64,000 nucleotides of DNA from Candidatus Accumulibacter contiguus (lineage in GTDB: Bacteria > Pseudomonadota > Gammaproteobacteria > Burkholderiales > Rhodocyclaceae), in contig NZ_SPMX01000018.1 of NCBI RefSeq assembly GCF_012940005.1, forward strand, positions 62,001-126,000, read 5' to 3'. The notes under the pieces were generated by a model, which worked only from the letters and a program-made list of their open reading frames with translations, was not told the origin of the DNA and made no database searches. The position numbers were made by a program, and so were the translations under genes. Positions within the stretch are counted from its first letter, which is position 1. Every line of letters starts with the position of its first letter. Below, piece after piece: positions 32,501-41,185 of the stretch.

Positions 32501-33124
32501 GTGACGTTTACCGATGTCACGGGCTACTCGCAGCCGGTGACCATCGAGCATCGCATCGAGGACATGGCCCTCTGCTCGGATGCCCAGATCAATGGTGAGC
32601 TGACGCTGACCCGGCCCTTGACGCATGATTTCCCGCTCGGCTCGCTGGTCAGTTCCGCGTTGATCGTCGGGGATCTGCATGCGCGGGTCTCGCATTGGTT
32701 TGACCAGGCGACCTGGACCGGCGTGTGGTCGGATGCGCTGATCGGCAGTGCGGCGAGTGCGAGCTACAACACGGTCCAGTATCCGGTCGTCGTGACCAAT
32801 CGTGGCGCAATTCAGGAGCGCTGGGAAATCATTTTCACAAACACAACGACGGTCAATGTGATCGGGGAAACGGTCGGACAGATCGTCACCGGCCATGCCA
32901 TCGCCAACCCGCTGGCGCCGATCAATCCGGCGACCGAGGTGCCCTATTTCACGGTCAGTCCACTAGGCTGGGGAGCGGGCTGGAGCGCCGGCAACCTGGT
33001 GCGCATGAACACCGTGGCGGCGAATTTTCCGGTCTGGGTGGCGCGGACCGTGCTGCAAGGGCCGCCGGCGGAGACCAGCGACCAATTCATCATCGGCATC
33101 CGCGGCGATGTCGACACCCCCTGA
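29531..33124 (+). CDS. large tail protein with repeated beta modules
   Basis: A 1197-residue protein. The N-terminal 250 residues look unique (tail-associated). From about 270 to 1000 there are six or seven repeats, each with a strand opening of the type PGSVSVxY, then DDGxGxL, then VDYxTGxVxL (for example GTVDYASGAVSLAKN, GQVNYATGSLVVTLG, GWIDYANGLAVILPP, GSINYTTGAIALGVM, GAVDYRTGRVTITDY). The C-terminal part is a different beta domain. It probably forms a tail-tip or side-fibre structure. Confidence 0.7.
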   Translation: MPILDGDIVLLKSSVLDDVPEGGGMATGLAVVDGVSNNLFPDISELDRTYGRTSLRKVFPAVLTDTVDAYYGAHVIVAEGPADPRVSAALFTTRSWSDVRTSAQNKLESYLALGSESRYVLYSNHLIGQRSVQVHCARSVATPGIGDVFALVQRDATANQQFVRVTRIVSRVVDQVFTDQYGDYLRDVIVLEISDPLRLAFTGAPVTRYSYDYYNPPTRLHTTFAADATSYYGVAPLAQAANLGALTLRAESVYTQLVPSALSEAPIIDARGVGDRELIVPIQNAPYLGFTTTVTTAPGVTATRYFGRAVKRGSVSVAIGGVSLVDDGNGNLVAQSGFTGTVDYASGAVSLAKNVGTSGSATYSAAQAVAIAAAGHTESTAVSIGNRGYNYVKSLSPAPAPGSVSVDYLALGKWYRLVDDGAGGLTGDDGVGSGQVNYATGSLVVTLGALPDVNTQILFAWGTTAHYRAQIGSEVFAVPAIECSLPGGAVEPGSVSITYQSGGIGHLYVVSDNGAAGFLGGVAGWIDYANGLAVILPPTLPDGDSDLLIEYRQGGIVTELHPAGGASSNFSLSHAVLPKSLSLSFQDDRKTEHIVIDDGLGGLHLLRAVPRVTADRTWTEEDGVSASNSSSINSLTGISGSINYTTGAIALGVMVTMLDTSQSRTLTGSGEDTTEQRTWVETFASAVATGVITARYRPATDSAGGLLSVSQPIGPLQIDLLPTISNTLVPGSLKFTLGGREYIDRSGLLLYGVSTTTNAGTVAGAVDYRTGRVTITDYAGGAGNPAVSVVCLTRKGFWDDWQFRFRVSGAPLQPASLAIRVVRASDSVQISASSDLTGAIETGAIEGNVDVQFGIVTLSFGAWVADAGLSPAEKNEWWYSTDRLVSGQIFRPLLVMPETLLFNAVAVSNLPLSAEVLGLDPVRLPVDGRVPVLRKGDVLVVHHTATTAPATVSNSQTVSLGRVRVARVRVVGADGETIPTGYSHDLDAGTVTFTDVTGYSQPVTIEHRIEDMALCSDAQINGELTLTRPLTHDFPLGSLVSSALIVGDLHARVSHWFDQATWTGVWSDALIGSAASASYNTVQYPVVVTNRGAIQERWEIIFTNTTTVNVIGETVGQIVTGHAIANPLAPINPATEVPYFTVSPLGWGAGWSAGNLVRMNTVAANFPVWVARTVLQGPPAETSDQFIIGIRGDVDTP

Positions 33125-33139
33125 TCCTGGACGGACAAA

Positions 33140-34315
33140 ATGACGGATACCAGCGTTAAATATTTCCATTCCGGGCTGACCGGAGCGCCTGTTTTGTCGG
33201 GCACTGCGGGGTCTTTGATCGCGGTCCTCGATGCCTGCCTGGTCAACGGGTTCGCCGTCTCGGCCGTGGCCAGCCTCGTCGTCTCCGGCGCCATCGCCAC
33301 GGCCACGGTCAGCGCCGGCCATAGCGCCGAAGTCGGCAGCGTGGTGCTCGTCTCCGGGGCGACGCCGAGCGGGCTCAATGGCGATAAAAAAGTCCTGTCG
33401 GTCGGCGCGGGAAACACCACGCTGACCTTTGACGCTACCGGGATCAGCGATCAGACGGCGAGCGGGACGATTTCGCTGAAGCTGGCCGGGGCGGGGTGGA
33501 CCAAGGATTTTACCGGCACCAATCTGGCCGCGTACAAGAGTGGCGACGTGGCGGCGACGCAGTGTCTGCTGCGCGTCGACGATACGGCCGGCAAGACCGC
33601 GCGCGTGGTCGGCTACGAGACGATGACCGCGATCAGCACCGGCAGCGGGCCGTTTCCGACGAGCACGCAGCGCAGCGGCGGGTCCTGGTGGACCAAGAGC
33701 ACGGTGGCGGATGGCAGCTCGCGGGCCTGGACGCTGGTGGCTGATGACCGGATGTGCTATCTGATCACCGCCTATCATCCGACCTATCCGGCTGGTGGCG
33801 CTTTCATGGCCTTCGGCGATTTTTTGCCGGTCAAGTCGGGCGATGCCTGGGGCTGCGTGCTCTCGGGCTACGCCAGCGACAAGAGCGGGGCGGCGCCAGG
33901 CGATACCAACGATTTCGGCGTGCTGCGCAATGCCGCCGATGAACTGTATTTCGCGCGGTCGTATGGCGGGGTCGGCAGTGCGGCGACGGCATACAAGGCC
34001 TTCAGCCTGCTGACGCCCTCGACCAGCACGGGCTTTGCCAGCGGCGCCGGGCCGATGCCCTACCCGAATGGGCCGGATCAGGGGCTGTATCTGTCCAATC
34101 TGAACCTGTTCGAATCGTTCGCGGGTGCGTTTCGGGGGGTGGCGCCTGGGGTCTACTGCTGCCCGCAGACGGTCCCGCTCGGGCTTTTCGCCTCGAACGC
34201 GGTAATCACCGATGTGGCCAATCTGATAGGGCGACAGGTGCGGATCATGCCGTTCGGTGCGGGAGTGACGACCGCGGCGTTCGCTTTCTTCGACACCACG
34301 GGGCCATGGCGGTAA
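33140..34315 (+). CDS. phage tail-tip or fibre protein
   Basis: A 391-residue protein starting MTDTSVKYFHSGLTGAPVLS. Early residues SLIAVLDACLVNGFAVSAVA are a common opening of uncharacterised tail-module proteins. Strand-rich body with SAEVGSVVLVSGATPSGLNG. It follows the 1197-residue protein by 15 bases. A role in the tail tip is inferred. Confidence 0.6.
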   Translation: MTDTSVKYFHSGLTGAPVLSGTAGSLIAVLDACLVNGFAVSAVASLVVSGAIATATVSAGHSAEVGSVVLVSGATPSGLNGDKKVLSVGAGNTTLTFDATGISDQTASGTISLKLAGAGWTKDFTGTNLAAYKSGDVAATQCLLRVDDTAGKTARVVGYETMTAISTGSGPFPTSTQRSGGSWWTKSTVADGSSRAWTLVADDRMCYLITAYHPTYPAGGAFMAFGDFLPVKSGDAWGCVLSGYASDKSGAAPGDTNDFGVLRNAADELYFARSYGGVGSAATAYKAFSLLTPSTSTGFASGAGPMPYPNGPDQGLYLSNLNLFESFAGAFRGVAPGVYCCPQTVPLGLFASNAVITDVANLIGRQVRIMPFGAGVTTAAFAFFDTTGPWR

Positions 34316-34318
34316 TCG

Positions 34319-35368
34319 ATGGGTGATCCGCTCTGGCCTCTCCTGAATGCCGGGCTGCATCTGTCCGGCAGCCACGGGGCGACATCCTTCCCGGATGTCA
34401 AAGGACACACCTTCACGCGATCCGGGGCGGTCGTCATCTCGACGGCGCAGAGCCGGTTTTCGGGCGGCGAGGGTTCAGCCTACTTTCCGGGCGGGGCCAG
34501 CGACCGGCTGAGCTGCGCGGCGAGTTCAGATTTTCTGTTCAACGGCGCGTCGCTATCCATTTCGTTTTCGCTCTACCTGCTCGCCTATCCGGCCGCGGGG
34601 ACCGGGTGCAGGCTGATCAATATCGGCACCAATGGCGCCGGCAGCTCCTTCTGCGTACAGGTCGACGAATGGCACAATCTCGATGCGTATGTACCATCCG
34701 CCGGTAAGAATTACTTGGGAAGCAGCAGTGGCGAGGTTTCTCTGAACGTCTGGCAGGATTTCCAGGTCTCGGTTTTCAACCGCAATGCGCTGATTTTCAA
34801 AAACGGGGGGATCATCGCATCACGCCCGGACCTGGACATGCCCACCGGCGGCGCCAGCAATATCGTACGCATCGGCGGCGATCAATCCGGATACCCATCG
34901 GTCGACGCACCGTTGTACGGGTATCTGAGCCAGCTACGGATCATGTGCAAATCCGGGCGCAACGATAGCGCCTATGTCCCGGACAGCGGGCCGTTCGAGG
35001 AAGGGTTTTCCCTGAATTATGCGCGGGCGGCGCCCGTCGTGCCGCTGGTCCAGCCCGCGCTGCCGGCCTGGACGTCCGTCCGGCAAAGCCCGCCTGCATT
35101 GCTGCTGGACGCCGAGCACGGCGGCCGTGGGCGGATCGTCGGAACGACCAAGGCTGCCGGCACCCCGGATTACCCGGTTTCTCGCCGTGTGCGATTATTG
35201 CGCAAGCGGGACGGCGTTCTGGCGCGCGAGACCTGGAGCGATGCCGCCGGCAACTACGTTTTTGACCGCATCCGGCACGACCTCACGTATGTGGTGATGT
35301 CGCACGATCATACCGGGCTCTACAACGCGGTCATCGACGATGCGATCACTCCGGATCTGATTCCATGA
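34319..35368 (+). CDS. LamG/concanavalin-like tail protein
   Basis: A 349-residue protein. The central part (about 40-220) reads as a LamG jelly-roll: GGASDRLSCAASSDFLF, SLSISFSLYLLAYPAAGTGC and WQDFQVSVFNRNALIFKNGG. A C-terminal segment (about 265-345) with VSRRVRLLRKRDGVLARETW and YVFDRIRHDLTYVVMSHDHT looks like a carboxypeptidase-regulatory-type beta fold. It may bind host-surface glycans. It is the second LamG-like gene in the prophage. Confidence 0.65.
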   Translation: MGDPLWPLLNAGLHLSGSHGATSFPDVKGHTFTRSGAVVISTAQSRFSGGEGSAYFPGGASDRLSCAASSDFLFNGASLSISFSLYLLAYPAAGTGCRLINIGTNGAGSSFCVQVDEWHNLDAYVPSAGKNYLGSSSGEVSLNVWQDFQVSVFNRNALIFKNGGIIASRPDLDMPTGGASNIVRIGGDQSGYPSVDAPLYGYLSQLRIMCKSGRNDSAYVPDSGPFEEGFSLNYARAAPVVPLVQPALPAWTSVRQSPPALLLDAEHGGRGRIVGTTKAAGTPDYPVSRRVRLLRKRDGVLARETWSDAAGNYVFDRIRHDLTYVVMSHDHTGLYNAVIDDAITPDLIP

Positions 35369-35766
35369 GCCTGGACTTCTCCGATTTCGTGCGCAACGCG
35401 CGCGCCAATGCCATCGTCGCCCAACTGGACCGGGCCGAGACGCCGGGTACGCTGGAGTTGTACTACACGACCAAGCCGGCTGCTGGGGCGGCTCCTGGCG
35501 GTAGTCCTGCGACGATCATCACCCTGCAAAAGCCCTGCGGGACGGTTTCCGCGGGGGTGATTGCCTTCACGACGACGCAGCCGGCGCAGTTGCTGACGGG
35601 CGGTACCGTCCTGTGGGCGCGCGTGCGCGACGGGGATGGCTACTGGATGCTGGATGGCAATGTGGCCGTCACCGGCACGCCCGGCGCGGCCTTTACGTTG
35701 CCGGATGTGGTGATGTATGCCGGCGCTTTCGTATTCCTGTTCGGCGCCACACTGACCGAGCCGTGA
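35365..35766 (+). CDS. small tail-module protein
   Basis: A 133-residue protein starting MSLDFSDFVRNARANAIVAQ. The body has LELYYTTKPAAGAAPG and a beta-rich WARVRDGDGYWMLDGNVAVT. It overlaps the LamG gene end by 4 bases. Similar proteins are found next to tail-tip genes; function is unknown. Confidence 0.55.
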   Translation: MSLDFSDFVRNARANAIVAQLDRAETPGTLELYYTTKPAAGAAPGGSPATIITLQKPCGTVSAGVIAFTTTQPAQLLTGGTVLWARVRDGDGYWMLDGNVAVTGTPGAAFTLPDVVMYAGAFVFLFGATLTEP

Positions 35767-35773
35767 GCCCCTC

Positions 35774-37657
35774 GTGAGCGCGGATCTGCTTTTTGCCGAC
35801 GCGCGGCCGGGGGTCCATCTGGTCTTTGGCGACTCCGGCAACCCCCCGGATGTTCGCCAGCTCGGCAGTGCGCTGGTGCTGCCTCTGCCGCTTTTCGATG
35901 GTTCCCTGGTGGCCGGCGCCGTGCCGATGGGGATGGCCGTGATGCCGGATGGGCATATTCTGGCGATGGTCATCGCGCGTGTACCCGCGCTGACCAGTGC
36001 GGCCGCGCTTTCAGGTCCTTCCCCGGCACTGTCCCTGAGCTACGACAACGCGGTCAATAGGGCGCCCTTCCGCTGGGCGGATACCCTTTGGCAGCGGGCG
36101 CCGGCTCGGGTTCACCGGTGCCGGATGGGGCATCGTGCGCCGCGGGTGAGTCAGGCCGATGCCCCGATCGGCGTCGGCCAGGCCGCACATCAAGCGAGGA
36201 TGGTTGAGAGCCCATGGCAATTGCCGCGTAGTGATCGTCGGCCGCGGGTGCGTGCTCTCTGGGCCGAAGGCCAGCCCCGCACAGCCGCGGTGCAGGAGGA
36301 ATTCAGCCCTCTGTCGATGGTTGTGCGGCCGGCGCTCGATGTCCGGTTTACAGGCGCCTCGGCGCAACCGCAGCAAACGTCCGCGCGATGGATCGATCTG
36401 TTTCACCGGGCGCGCCCCGCTCTTGCTGTCCCGTGGGGGGATGGGGTGACGATGACGATCGACATCGATCTGGCGTCTGGCGCCGGCTCACCGAGTCGTC
36501 TGCTCGTGCGTCACCCCTGGCAAATCGGTCGATGGCCTTTGCCTGGTCGATCCCCCCTTCCGCCTGGGCCGGAACCCGATCCGCCGCCCTATGTCGGGGA
36601 CCCGGACCTGCTCTTCCCGTGGCTGGGGAAGGGCGCGCGGGTCATCATCCCTATCCTGAGGACCTATCTTGTGCACAACGATGTCACGCTGACCCGCGTG
36701 TCCAATTCGCTGGAATTGCCTGCGCTGTCCTTGTCCCTATCGATCGATTCCAGCTCGTGGGTCTGGGGGTGGAGTGCGAGCCTGCCGGCCCATTGTCTCG
36801 GCGATGTCCTGCCCGCCGGGCCGGGGGAACCAGTCGAGATTGAGGCGATCGTCAACGGTGTCAATTTCCGGTTGCTGGCGGAAAATATCACGCGTGACCG
36901 GCGGTTTGCCCAGGCCCGTATCACGGTCTCCGGCCGCGGCATCGCCGCCGAACTGGGGGCGCCGTATGCGCCGGTGATCAGCCGCCACAACGATGCAGAC
37001 CGCACCGCGCAGCAGTTGATGGGGGACGCGCTGACGTTCAACGCGGTGAGCCTCGGCTGGGATCTGGACTGGCATCTGACCGACTGGCTGGTGCCGGCCG
37101 GCGTGTGGTCCCACACCGGCACCAGCATCGACGCTTGCGCGCGCATCGCGGCCGCTGCCGGCGGCTACGTCCAGGCCAGCCGCCATAGCAAAACCCTCTT
37201 CGTCCTGCCGCGATACCCGGTGGCGCCATGGGACTGGTCTGGCATTGTCCCTGACTTCTCCCTGCCCTCTGCGGCGACCACGCGCGAGTCCGTCCGCTGG
37301 CTGGAGAAGCCCGCCTACAACTCGGTGTATATCAGTGGCGAAGGAGGGGGAATTCTGGCGCATGTGACCCGTGCCGGGAGTGCGGGCGATCTGCTCGCGC
37401 CGATGGTCGTCGACGCCCTGACTACCCACACCGAGGCCGCCCGGCAGCGGGGGATTTCGGTGCTGTCCGACACCGGTCCGAAGCAACATCTGGTGCTGGA
37501 AACGCCAGTGTTTTCTGGCGTTGGAATCTACCCTGTTGGCGCCTTCGTCGCCTTCTCCGACGGTGCCGATTCCCGGCGCGGCATCGTGCGCAGCGTCTCT
37601 CTCAACGCCACCTTTCCAACCGTCCGGCAGACCATCGAAATCGAGTGCCATGAGTAA
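35774..37657 (+). CDS. tail hub/baseplate-like protein
   Basis: A 627-residue protein with a GTG start. Residues 1 to about 260 are Pro/Arg/His-rich and hard to place. From about 290, VTLTRVSNSLELPALSLSLS, SSWVWGWSASLP and VNFRLLAENITRDRRFAQAR, then GRGIAAELGAPYAPVISR, resemble gp27/hub-type tail-tip proteins. It probably anchors the tail tip, being near the end of the tail module. It overlaps the next gene by 8 bases. Confidence 0.65.
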   Translation: MSADLLFADARPGVHLVFGDSGNPPDVRQLGSALVLPLPLFDGSLVAGAVPMGMAVMPDGHILAMVIARVPALTSAAALSGPSPALSLSYDNAVNRAPFRWADTLWQRAPARVHRCRMGHRAPRVSQADAPIGVGQAAHQARMVESPWQLPRSDRRPRVRALWAEGQPRTAAVQEEFSPLSMVVRPALDVRFTGASAQPQQTSARWIDLFHRARPALAVPWGDGVTMTIDIDLASGAGSPSRLLVRHPWQIGRWPLPGRSPLPPGPEPDPPPYVGDPDLLFPWLGKGARVIIPILRTYLVHNDVTLTRVSNSLELPALSLSLSIDSSSWVWGWSASLPAHCLGDVLPAGPGEPVEIEAIVNGVNFRLLAENITRDRRFAQARITVSGRGIAAELGAPYAPVISRHNDADRTAQQLMGDALTFNAVSLGWDLDWHLTDWLVPAGVWSHTGTSIDACARIAAAAGGYVQASRHSKTLFVLPRYPVAPWDWSGIVPDFSLPSAATTRESVRWLEKPAYNSVYISGEGGGILAHVTRAGSAGDLLAPMVVDALTTHTEAARQRGISVLSDTGPKQHLVLETPVFSGVGIYPVGAFVAFSDGADSRRGIVRSVSLNATFPTVRQTIEIECHE

Positions 37658-37871
37658 CCTGCTGAGCGATTTTCTGAGCCTGTTGCCGGGTGATCCTCTG
37701 CTGGTCGGAGAGGTCTCCAGCATCGCCGACGAGATCAGGATAGTGACCCTTCCCGATGGCTCCACGATCACCGCCAAAGGCGTCGCGGCGGTGGGTCAAA
37801 GGGTGTTTATTCGAGGGGGTGTAATTGACGGTATCGCGCCCGCTTTGACCGTCGTTGAGATCCTCGTTTAA
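37650..37871 (+). CDS. small final tail-module protein
   Basis: A 73-residue protein starting MSNLLSDFLSLLPGDPLLVG. It has an OB-like strand pattern (EVSSIADEIRIVTLPDGSTI, TAKGVAAVGQRVFIRGGVID), perhaps a small tail-spike or hub partner. It is the last phage gene before the right end. Longer starts upstream overlap the hub gene in another frame and are rejected. Confidence 0.6.
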   Translation: MSNLLSDFLSLLPGDPLLVGEVSSIADEIRIVTLPDGSTITAKGVAAVGQRVFIRGGVIDGIAPALTVVEILV

Positions 37872-37916
37872 CGGTAAGTTTGTAACTTTATTGCGCTTCG
37901 AGCAACTTCTGATCTG

Positions 37917-37961
37917 TCCAAATATCGCGCATTTTGCTTCCAAATATCGCGCACCGTTACA
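37917..37961. repeat. prophage right end with transposase-binding-type repeats
   Basis: TCCAAATATCGCGCA occurs at 37917-37931 and again at 37939-37953, a 22-bp period (two helical turns), next to a terminal CA at 37960-37961. On the minus strand the end reads TGTAACGGTGCGCGATA. This matches the structure of Mu-type ends (5'-TG and repeated MuA sites). The host DUF1631 frame is open directly after. Confidence 0.7.
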
Positions 37962-39700
37962 TCTGTGGTCAGACGGAAAGTCAAGGGCTCATCGAGGATC
38001 TCATCGCCCAGGCGCTGGACAAGGCACTCGTGGACGCAGGCGTGGTCGGAATGGCGCAACTTGAGCTCCTGCATGCCATGGAGAATCATGCAGTCGACCT
38101 CTTTGGTCCAACGATCCATGATCTGAACCTCTTCCTGGCTGGCCGTGGCGTACTTCCGAAGCTACGCCGCAGTTACTCGGCATCGACTGCCGACAAGAAG
38201 CAGTCGAACGAGAAAGATACCGAAAACACTACCGAATCTGCCGATCTGTTTGCTCTCCTGCAAAAACTTGTGGCTCCGCCGTCCACAGATGGCGGAGGTA
38301 CTGCCGTTGCCTTGCCAATGCCGGCTACCCAGAGCGGCGGTCCAGCCGCCGGCGTATCTCCGCAGGGAGGCACCCCTGGCCAGATGGCCGTGGCGATGGA
38401 GCAGGTCATGGCTGCTCTGCATACCCTGCAAGGGGCGGTACCGGCCCCGAGCGCAGACGTTTTGATGCCCAACGTGCTGCGGGATTTTCGCGCCAGTGAC
38501 ACCGGCCAGAGTCTTGGCTATCTGCAAGCGGTGACGGTCGATATCATCGCCACCCTGTTCGACTTCATTTTCGACGATGCTTCCGTCGCCGATCCGATCA
38601 AGGCGCTGGTTGGACGCTTACAGATTCCCGTGCTGAAGGTTGCGATGCTCGACAGGACCTTCTTTTCCAGCAAAGCACATCCGGCCCGGCGTCTGCTGGA
38701 CGGCATTTCGCGGGCAGCCGTTCGCTGCGGTCCACAGGCGGGTCACGATGATCCGCTGTACGCGCGTATCGCGGAAATCGTCGAACGGCTGCAAAACGAG
38801 TTCACTCAGGATACCAGTCTGTTCGATCTGCTCTGTGTTGAACTGGACGCTTTCCTCGAAGGACAGGAAACCGCCGCCGATGACCGTGCAGTCCAGGCGG
38901 CTCCACTCGTCGCTGAACAGGAGCAGCGCGAACTGGCCGCCCTGGCCGCCGATCAGGTTCTCGCGAACTGGCTGGCCACGCCGCTGCCTTCTGCCGTGAC
39001 CGATCTGCTGAATCATGAATGGCGCAAGCTGCTCATTCGGCACCATCTGAGCGGCGACGACATCGCCTGGGGGGTGGCCATGAGTACCGTTGGAGAATTG
39101 GTGGCAAGCGTGCAACCCCAACCGGATGTGCAGAGCCGGAAACGTCTCGCGGCGCGCTTGCCGACCCTGGTTCGCAGAATCTGTGAGGGCCTGGACAAGT
39201 TGCATGTGACTGACGATCGCCGTCTTGCCCTCACTGACCAATTGTTCACTCTCCATGCTGCGGTACTGCGCGGCGCAGCACCACCGGCGGCGAGCACGCG
39301 ACCGATTGTCCCGGCAGCGGCTCCGGTCCCGGCACAGATCGCCAGCGAACATATCGACTGCGGCGAAACCCATCTGGAACGGGTTTTCCTCTCCCCAGGC
39401 ACGGCGCCTCCACGCTCGGAGCGCAGTGACCACGCCCAGTCCTTGGTGGAAGGGCTGCAGCGCGGCGATTGGCTTGAGTTTGCGAACCCCGAGAGCGGGC
39501 CGGTACGTTATCGACTGTCCTGGATCAGTCCGCAGCGGGGCATCCTGCTATTGACCAACCCCCAGTCACCACGGGCGATGTCGGTGTCGCCAGACGCACT
39601 GGCAGTACAGATCGAGCGTGGCGAGGCGACCATTCTGGCGGCCGAACCGATGTTCGATCGTGCCGTTAACCGCGCACTGGAGACGCTGAAGGCGGCTTAG
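37962..39700 (+). pseudogene. DUF1631 protein gene, 5' part displaced by the prophage
   Basis: About 579 codons of a DUF1631 protein. The first host residues include LELLHAMENHAVDLFGPTIH and GRGVLPKLRRSYSAS, the internal segment of the family that normally follows 150-250 residues of N-terminal sequence. The C terminus (SGPVRYRLSWISPQRGILLL) is complete and ends at 39700. The missing N-terminal part should lie left of the prophage. The DUF1631 family is poorly characterised. Transcription of the remnant would need a promoter within phage DNA. Confidence 0.82.
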
Positions 39701-39701
39701 G

Positions 39702-41156
39702 CTACATCAGAACGATGTCGTATTGCTCCTGCGAGTAGCTGGGCTCCGCCTGCAGTGAAATCGGTTTGCCGATGAAGTCGGAGAGCATGGCCAGACCTTG
39801 CGATTCTTCGTCGAGAAAACGGTCGATCACCGCCTGGTTGCCGAGCACGCGATATTCGCGCGCGTTGAACTGGCGGGCTTCGCGCAGCAGTTCACGCAGG
39901 ATTTCGTAGCACACGGTGCGCGCCGTCTTGACCTCGCCACGCCCGCCACAGGTCGGGCACTCCTCACACAACACATGCGCGAGTGATTCGCGCGTCCGCT
40001 TGCGAGTCATCTCGACCAGGCCGAGCGCGGTGAAACCATTGACCGTCAGACGCGTATGGTCTCGCGCCAGCGCCTTGTTGAACTCACAGAGGACTGCGCT
40101 GCGATGCTCATCGTTCTCCATGTCGATGAAGTCGATGATGATGATGCCGCCGAGGTTGCGCAGGCGCAGTTGACGGGCGATCGTCTGTGCGGCTTCGAGA
40201 TTGGTCTTGAAGATGGTGTCGTCGAAGTTGCGCACGCCGACGAAGCCGCCGGTATTGACGTCGATGGTGGTCATTGCCTCGGTCTGGTCGATGATCAGGT
40301 AACCCCCGGACTTCAGATCGACACGGCGCGCGAGGGCTTTCTGAAGTTCGTCTTCGACACCATGCAGGTCGAACAGCGGCCGTTCGCCGACGTAGTGTTC
40401 CAGCAAGGGAGCGACCGTCGGAGTGTACTCGGCGGCAAAACTGGTGAGCCGCTGGAAGTTTTCGCGCGAGTCGATGACGATACGCGCAGTCTCGGGGTTG
40501 ACGAAATCGCGCAATACCCGCTGTGCCAGCGATAATTCCTGGTAGAGCAATGAAGGGGGTGCGGCGGTGGTCGATTGCGTCAGGATGTCGCGCCAGAGTT
40601 TGCGCAAGTACTCGATATCCTTGGCGAGTTCGGCCTCGCTCGCGCTCTCTGCCATGGTGCGGACGATGAAGCCACCAGCTTCGTCACCGGGTACCAGGCG
40701 ACCCAGTTTCTCGCGCAGCGCTTCACGTTCGGACTCCCTCTCGATACGCTGCGAGATCCCGATGTGCTTGTCCTGCGGCAGGTAGACCAGCATGCGCCCG
40801 GCGATCGATACCTGCGTAGACAGGCGTGCCCCCTTGCTGCCCATCGGGTCCTTGATCACCTGCACGAGGATGCTCTGCCCCTCGAACAACAGGCGCTCGA
40901 TCGGTCGCAGCGGTTCGTCACTCGGACGCGGCTCACGGATGTCGGCAACGTGCAGAAAGGCGGTACGGCCGAGGCCAATGTCGATGAACGCCGATTGCAT
41001 GCCCGGCAGGATGCGAACGATGCGTCCCACGTAGACATTGCCAACGAAGCCACGACTGGCGCTGCGTTCGATGTGCAATTCCTGCACGACGCCCTGATGC
41101 ATGACAGCGACGCGCGTTTCCTGCGGAGTAAAGTTGATCAGGATCTCTTCGGACAT
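39702..41156 (-). CDS. rng: ribonuclease G
   Basis: A 484-residue endoribonuclease that processes 16S rRNA 5' ends and decays mRNA. An S1 domain lies at about 37-120 (GNVYVGRIVRILPGMQSAFI). The catalytic part contains MTTIDVNTGGFVG and IIIDFIDMENDEHR, with the metal-binding aspartates, and the zinc-link cysteines CEECPTCGGRG. Length matches E. coli RNase G (489). ATG 41156 puts MSEEILINFTPQETRVAV at the N terminus as in the family. It converges on the DUF1631 remnant, 1 base apart. Confidence 0.96.
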   Translation of the reverse strand: MSEEILINFTPQETRVAVMHQGVVQELHIERSASRGFVGNVYVGRIVRILPGMQSAFIDIGLGRTAFLHVADIREPRPSDEPLRPIERLLFEGQSILVQVIKDPMGSKGARLSTQVSIAGRMLVYLPQDKHIGISQRIERESEREALREKLGRLVPGDEAGGFIVRTMAESASEAELAKDIEYLRKLWRDILTQSTTAAPPSLLYQELSLAQRVLRDFVNPETARIVIDSRENFQRLTSFAAEYTPTVAPLLEHYVGERPLFDLHGVEDELQKALARRVDLKSGGYLIIDQTEAMTTIDVNTGGFVGVRNFDDTIFKTNLEAAQTIARQLRLRNLGGIIIIDFIDMENDEHRSAVLCEFNKALARDHTRLTVNGFTALGLVEMTRKRTRESLAHVLCEECPTCGGRGEVKTARTVCYEILRELLREARQFNAREYRVLGNQAVIDRFLDEESQGLAMLSDFIGKPISLQAEPSYSQEQYDIVLM

Positions 41157-41185
41157 GGCGGAGCAATCTGGAGAATGAGAGTAAG

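Larger units (their letters stand above)
1..37961. mobile_element. Mu-like transposable prophage (left end outside window)
   Basis: The region holds MuA- and MuB-like transposition proteins, Gam, GemA, Mor, gp27/gp28/gp29/gpF packaging proteins, Mu protease I, a DUF1320 protein, and a tail module with tape measure and tail-tip proteins. It ends in a TG/CA-type terminus at 37961, where an interrupted host reading frame resumes. No sheath or contractile-tail gene is seen, so a long non-contractile tail is inferred. The left arm is transcribed leftward and the right arm rightward from the repressor/ner region near 19.2 kb. The left terminus and the rest of the interrupted host gene should lie before position 1. 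Whether the prophage is active cannot be told from the sequence. Confidence 0.93.
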
